From BS750m-G28 sp035527235 (GTDB taxonomy: Archaea; Thermoproteota; Bathyarchaeia; TCS64), in contig DATLAV010000076.1 of the NCBI GenBank assembly GCA_035527235.1, positions 1 to 6,822 of the forward strand: a stretch of 6,822 bases of DNA, written 5' to 3'. Of the stretch, positions 6,297-6,822 are shown piece by piece (position 1 is the first letter of the stretch; every line of letters begins with the position of its first letter). The position numbers and the translations under genes were made by a program. Below the pieces are notes generated by a model, which saw only the letters and a list, made by a program, of their open reading frames with translations, ran no database searches and had not been told where the DNA came from.

Positions 6297-6306
6297 AAAA
6301 ATATAT
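6297..6306 (-). promoter_or_regulatory. TATA box of the M20 gene
   Basis: ATATATTTTT on the minus strand is centred about 42 bp before the ATG. Predicted initiation near 6276 leaves a leader of about 16 nt that includes the SD-like AAGGT. Confidence 0.5.
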
Positions 6307-6349
6307 GCACTACATTCCCCGAGCCTGATTGAAGTCTCGCCACAACTCT

Positions 6350-6365
6350 CGAAAAGGCTTAAAAT
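6350..6365 (+). promoter_or_regulatory. BRE and TATA box of the tRNA-Ser gene
   Basis: CGAAAAGG (BRE-like, purine-rich, 6350-6357) directly precedes CTTAAAAT (6358-6365). Initiation about 26 bp downstream (near 6388) would give a 5' leader of about 19 nt for RNase P to remove. It is divergent from the M20 promoter some 50 bp away. Confidence 0.6.
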
Positions 6366-6406
6366 GTGGGGTGTTTGCATTATGAGGAGGGCGTGTTGGC
6401 CCTTGT

Positions 6407-6493
6407 GCCGGGGTTTCCTAGCCTGGTAAGGAGCTGGCCTGCTAAGTCAGTGCGCTTCTGCGCCCGAGGGTTCAAATCCCTCTCCCGGCGCCA
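6407..6493 (+). tRNA. tRNA-Ser (anticodon GCU), CCA encoded
   Basis: The full class II cloverleaf can be drawn. Acceptor GCCGGGG (6407-6413) pairs with TCCCGGC (6483-6489) with one G-U. The D arm is TCC/GGA around TAGCCTGGTAA. The anticodon stem CTGGC/GTCAG has one G-U and the loop CTGCTAA, giving anticodon GCT. The long variable arm is GCGC-TTCT-GCGC. The T arm GAGGG/CCCTC has the loop TTCAAAT. The discriminator is G73 (6490), and CCA follows at 6491-6493. The long variable arm, G73 and anticodon all indicate serine (AGC/AGU codons). No intron interrupts it. The opposite strand encodes a peptide with GEGFEPS, a well-known false protein signature of antisense tRNA sequence. Confidence 0.97.
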
Positions 6494-6506
6494 TCAAAAA
6501 TGACCG

Positions 6507-6521
6507 TTTTAGGCAGTTTTT
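6507..6521 (+). terminator. T-runs after tRNA-Ser
   Basis: TTTT (6507-6510) and TTTTT (6517-6521) follow the CCA by 13 and 23 bases, with a further T-rich stretch to about 6531. Such tandem T-runs are a typical archaeal stop for tRNA transcripts. Confidence 0.5.
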
Positions 6522-6711
6522 GGGGTTGTTTCGGGGTGATGAGGTGTTTAAATCCTTCGAAAAAAGCTCAGGGATCGCAATTATCGTTGATAATAATGGA
6601 AAGGAAATTAAGAAAGTCTCAATCTGATGGGCATCAACTTGGTAGTTCGCGTGCACCGTTGACTGCACTTCCAACATTAGAATATGACATACATGCGCTC
6701 GATGCCCGCCC

Positions 6712-6822
6712 TTAGGATATCGCGCTGAGTAGCAGCGTACACTTCCAGATCCCGGACTCGTTGATATAAGCGAAGTAGAGTTCTCCCCCGCTCAGGTGCA
6801 TGAGAGTGCTCGTCTCGCTCAT
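6712..6822 (-). CDS. Unrecognised ORF, C-terminal end at the window edge
   Basis: The minus strand reads an open frame of 36 codons from the window edge to TAA (6712-6714). It contains MSETSTLMHLSGGELYF, then AYINESGIWKCTLLLSAIS. An ATG lies exactly at the edge, so the start could be there or further right. Third positions are mostly G or C, as in the real genes here, and the AT-rich DNA begins right after the stop, which favours coding. The GGELYFAYINESGIWK stretch looks like adjacent beta strands, but no family can be named from so short a piece. Confidence 0.4.
   Translation of the reverse strand: MSETSTLMHLSGGELYFAYINESGIWKCTLLLSAIS

Noticed and set aside
6540..6558. GAGGTGTTTAAATCCTTCG, which resembles the tRNA T-arm sequence, as an attachment-site repeat
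   Set aside because: It needs an indel and several mismatches to align; chance similarity in AT-rich DNA is as likely.
6537..6626. C-box-like GTGATGA with a CTGA further on, as in a C/D box guide RNA
   Set aside because: No D' box occurs about 12 nt after the C box, and the distance to CTGA (about 85 nt) is too long for an archaeal C/D sRNA.
6447..6677. Minus-strand 76-residue ORF ending in MAPGEGFEPSGAEAH
   Set aside because: Its C-terminal part is the antisense of tRNA-Ser, a well-known source of false GEGFEPS proteins; the rest is AT-rich, non-coding-like sequence.
6500..6715. Plus-strand ORF of 71 residues after tRNA-Ser
   Set aside because: It begins within the likely tRNA terminator, has no ribosome-binding site or recognisable motif, and its composition matches intergenic DNA. 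The inner ATG at 6597 gives only 39 codons with no better support.

Overview
The window looks archaeal. Promoters have TATA-box/BRE form close to start codons, the ends of transcription units carry T-runs without stem-loops, the tRNA-Ser gene has its own BRE/TATA, and the gene set (indolepyruvate:ferredoxin oxidoreductase, an aldo/keto reductase fused to a ferredoxin domain, an M20 hydrolase, an amidohydrolase) fits an anaerobic peptide- and amino-acid-degrading archaeon. Coding DNA is rich in G and C at third codon positions, while intergenic DNA is clearly AT-richer. A Bathyarchaeia-like or other Thermoproteota source is possible, but this is an impression and the sequence alone does not fix it.

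Layout: 1-246 (+) is the C-terminal end of a metal-dependent amidohydrolase that starts outside the window. About 276-923 (-) is an unlabelled relic of a TIM-barrel glycoside-hydrolase-like gene. It has in-frame TGA and TAG codons, a likely frameshift, a probable internal deletion and no N-terminal part. 924-1153 is AT-rich intergenic DNA with clustered inverted repeats and a TATA-like box, leading to a possible 37-residue single-helix membrane protein at 1154-1267 (+). 1330-3825 (-) is the iorA-iorB operon, with iorB 3 bp after iorA. 3923-4963 (+) is a divergent aldo/keto reductase with a C-terminal two-cluster [4Fe-4S] region. 4983-6260 (-) is a convergent M20 metallohydrolase. 6407-6493 (+) is tRNA-Ser(GCU) with an encoded CCA. 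6494-6711 is AT-rich and holds T-runs but no gene I can support. 6712-6822 (-) is the C-terminal end, or all, of an unrecognised ORF.

The genes suggest amino-acid and peptide catabolism. The M20 hydrolase and the amidohydrolase could release amino acids or related amines. IorAB oxidises aryl-2-oxoacids, made by transamination of aromatic amino acids, to acyl-CoA with reduction of ferredoxin. The iron-sulfur aldo/keto reductase, transcribed divergently from iorA, could exchange electrons with the same ferredoxin pool; that link is inferred from gene order and cofactors only. I found no CRISPR array, transposase, integrase or defence system. The points most worth a second look are the hidden pseudogene and the small membrane ORF with its repeat-rich upstream region.
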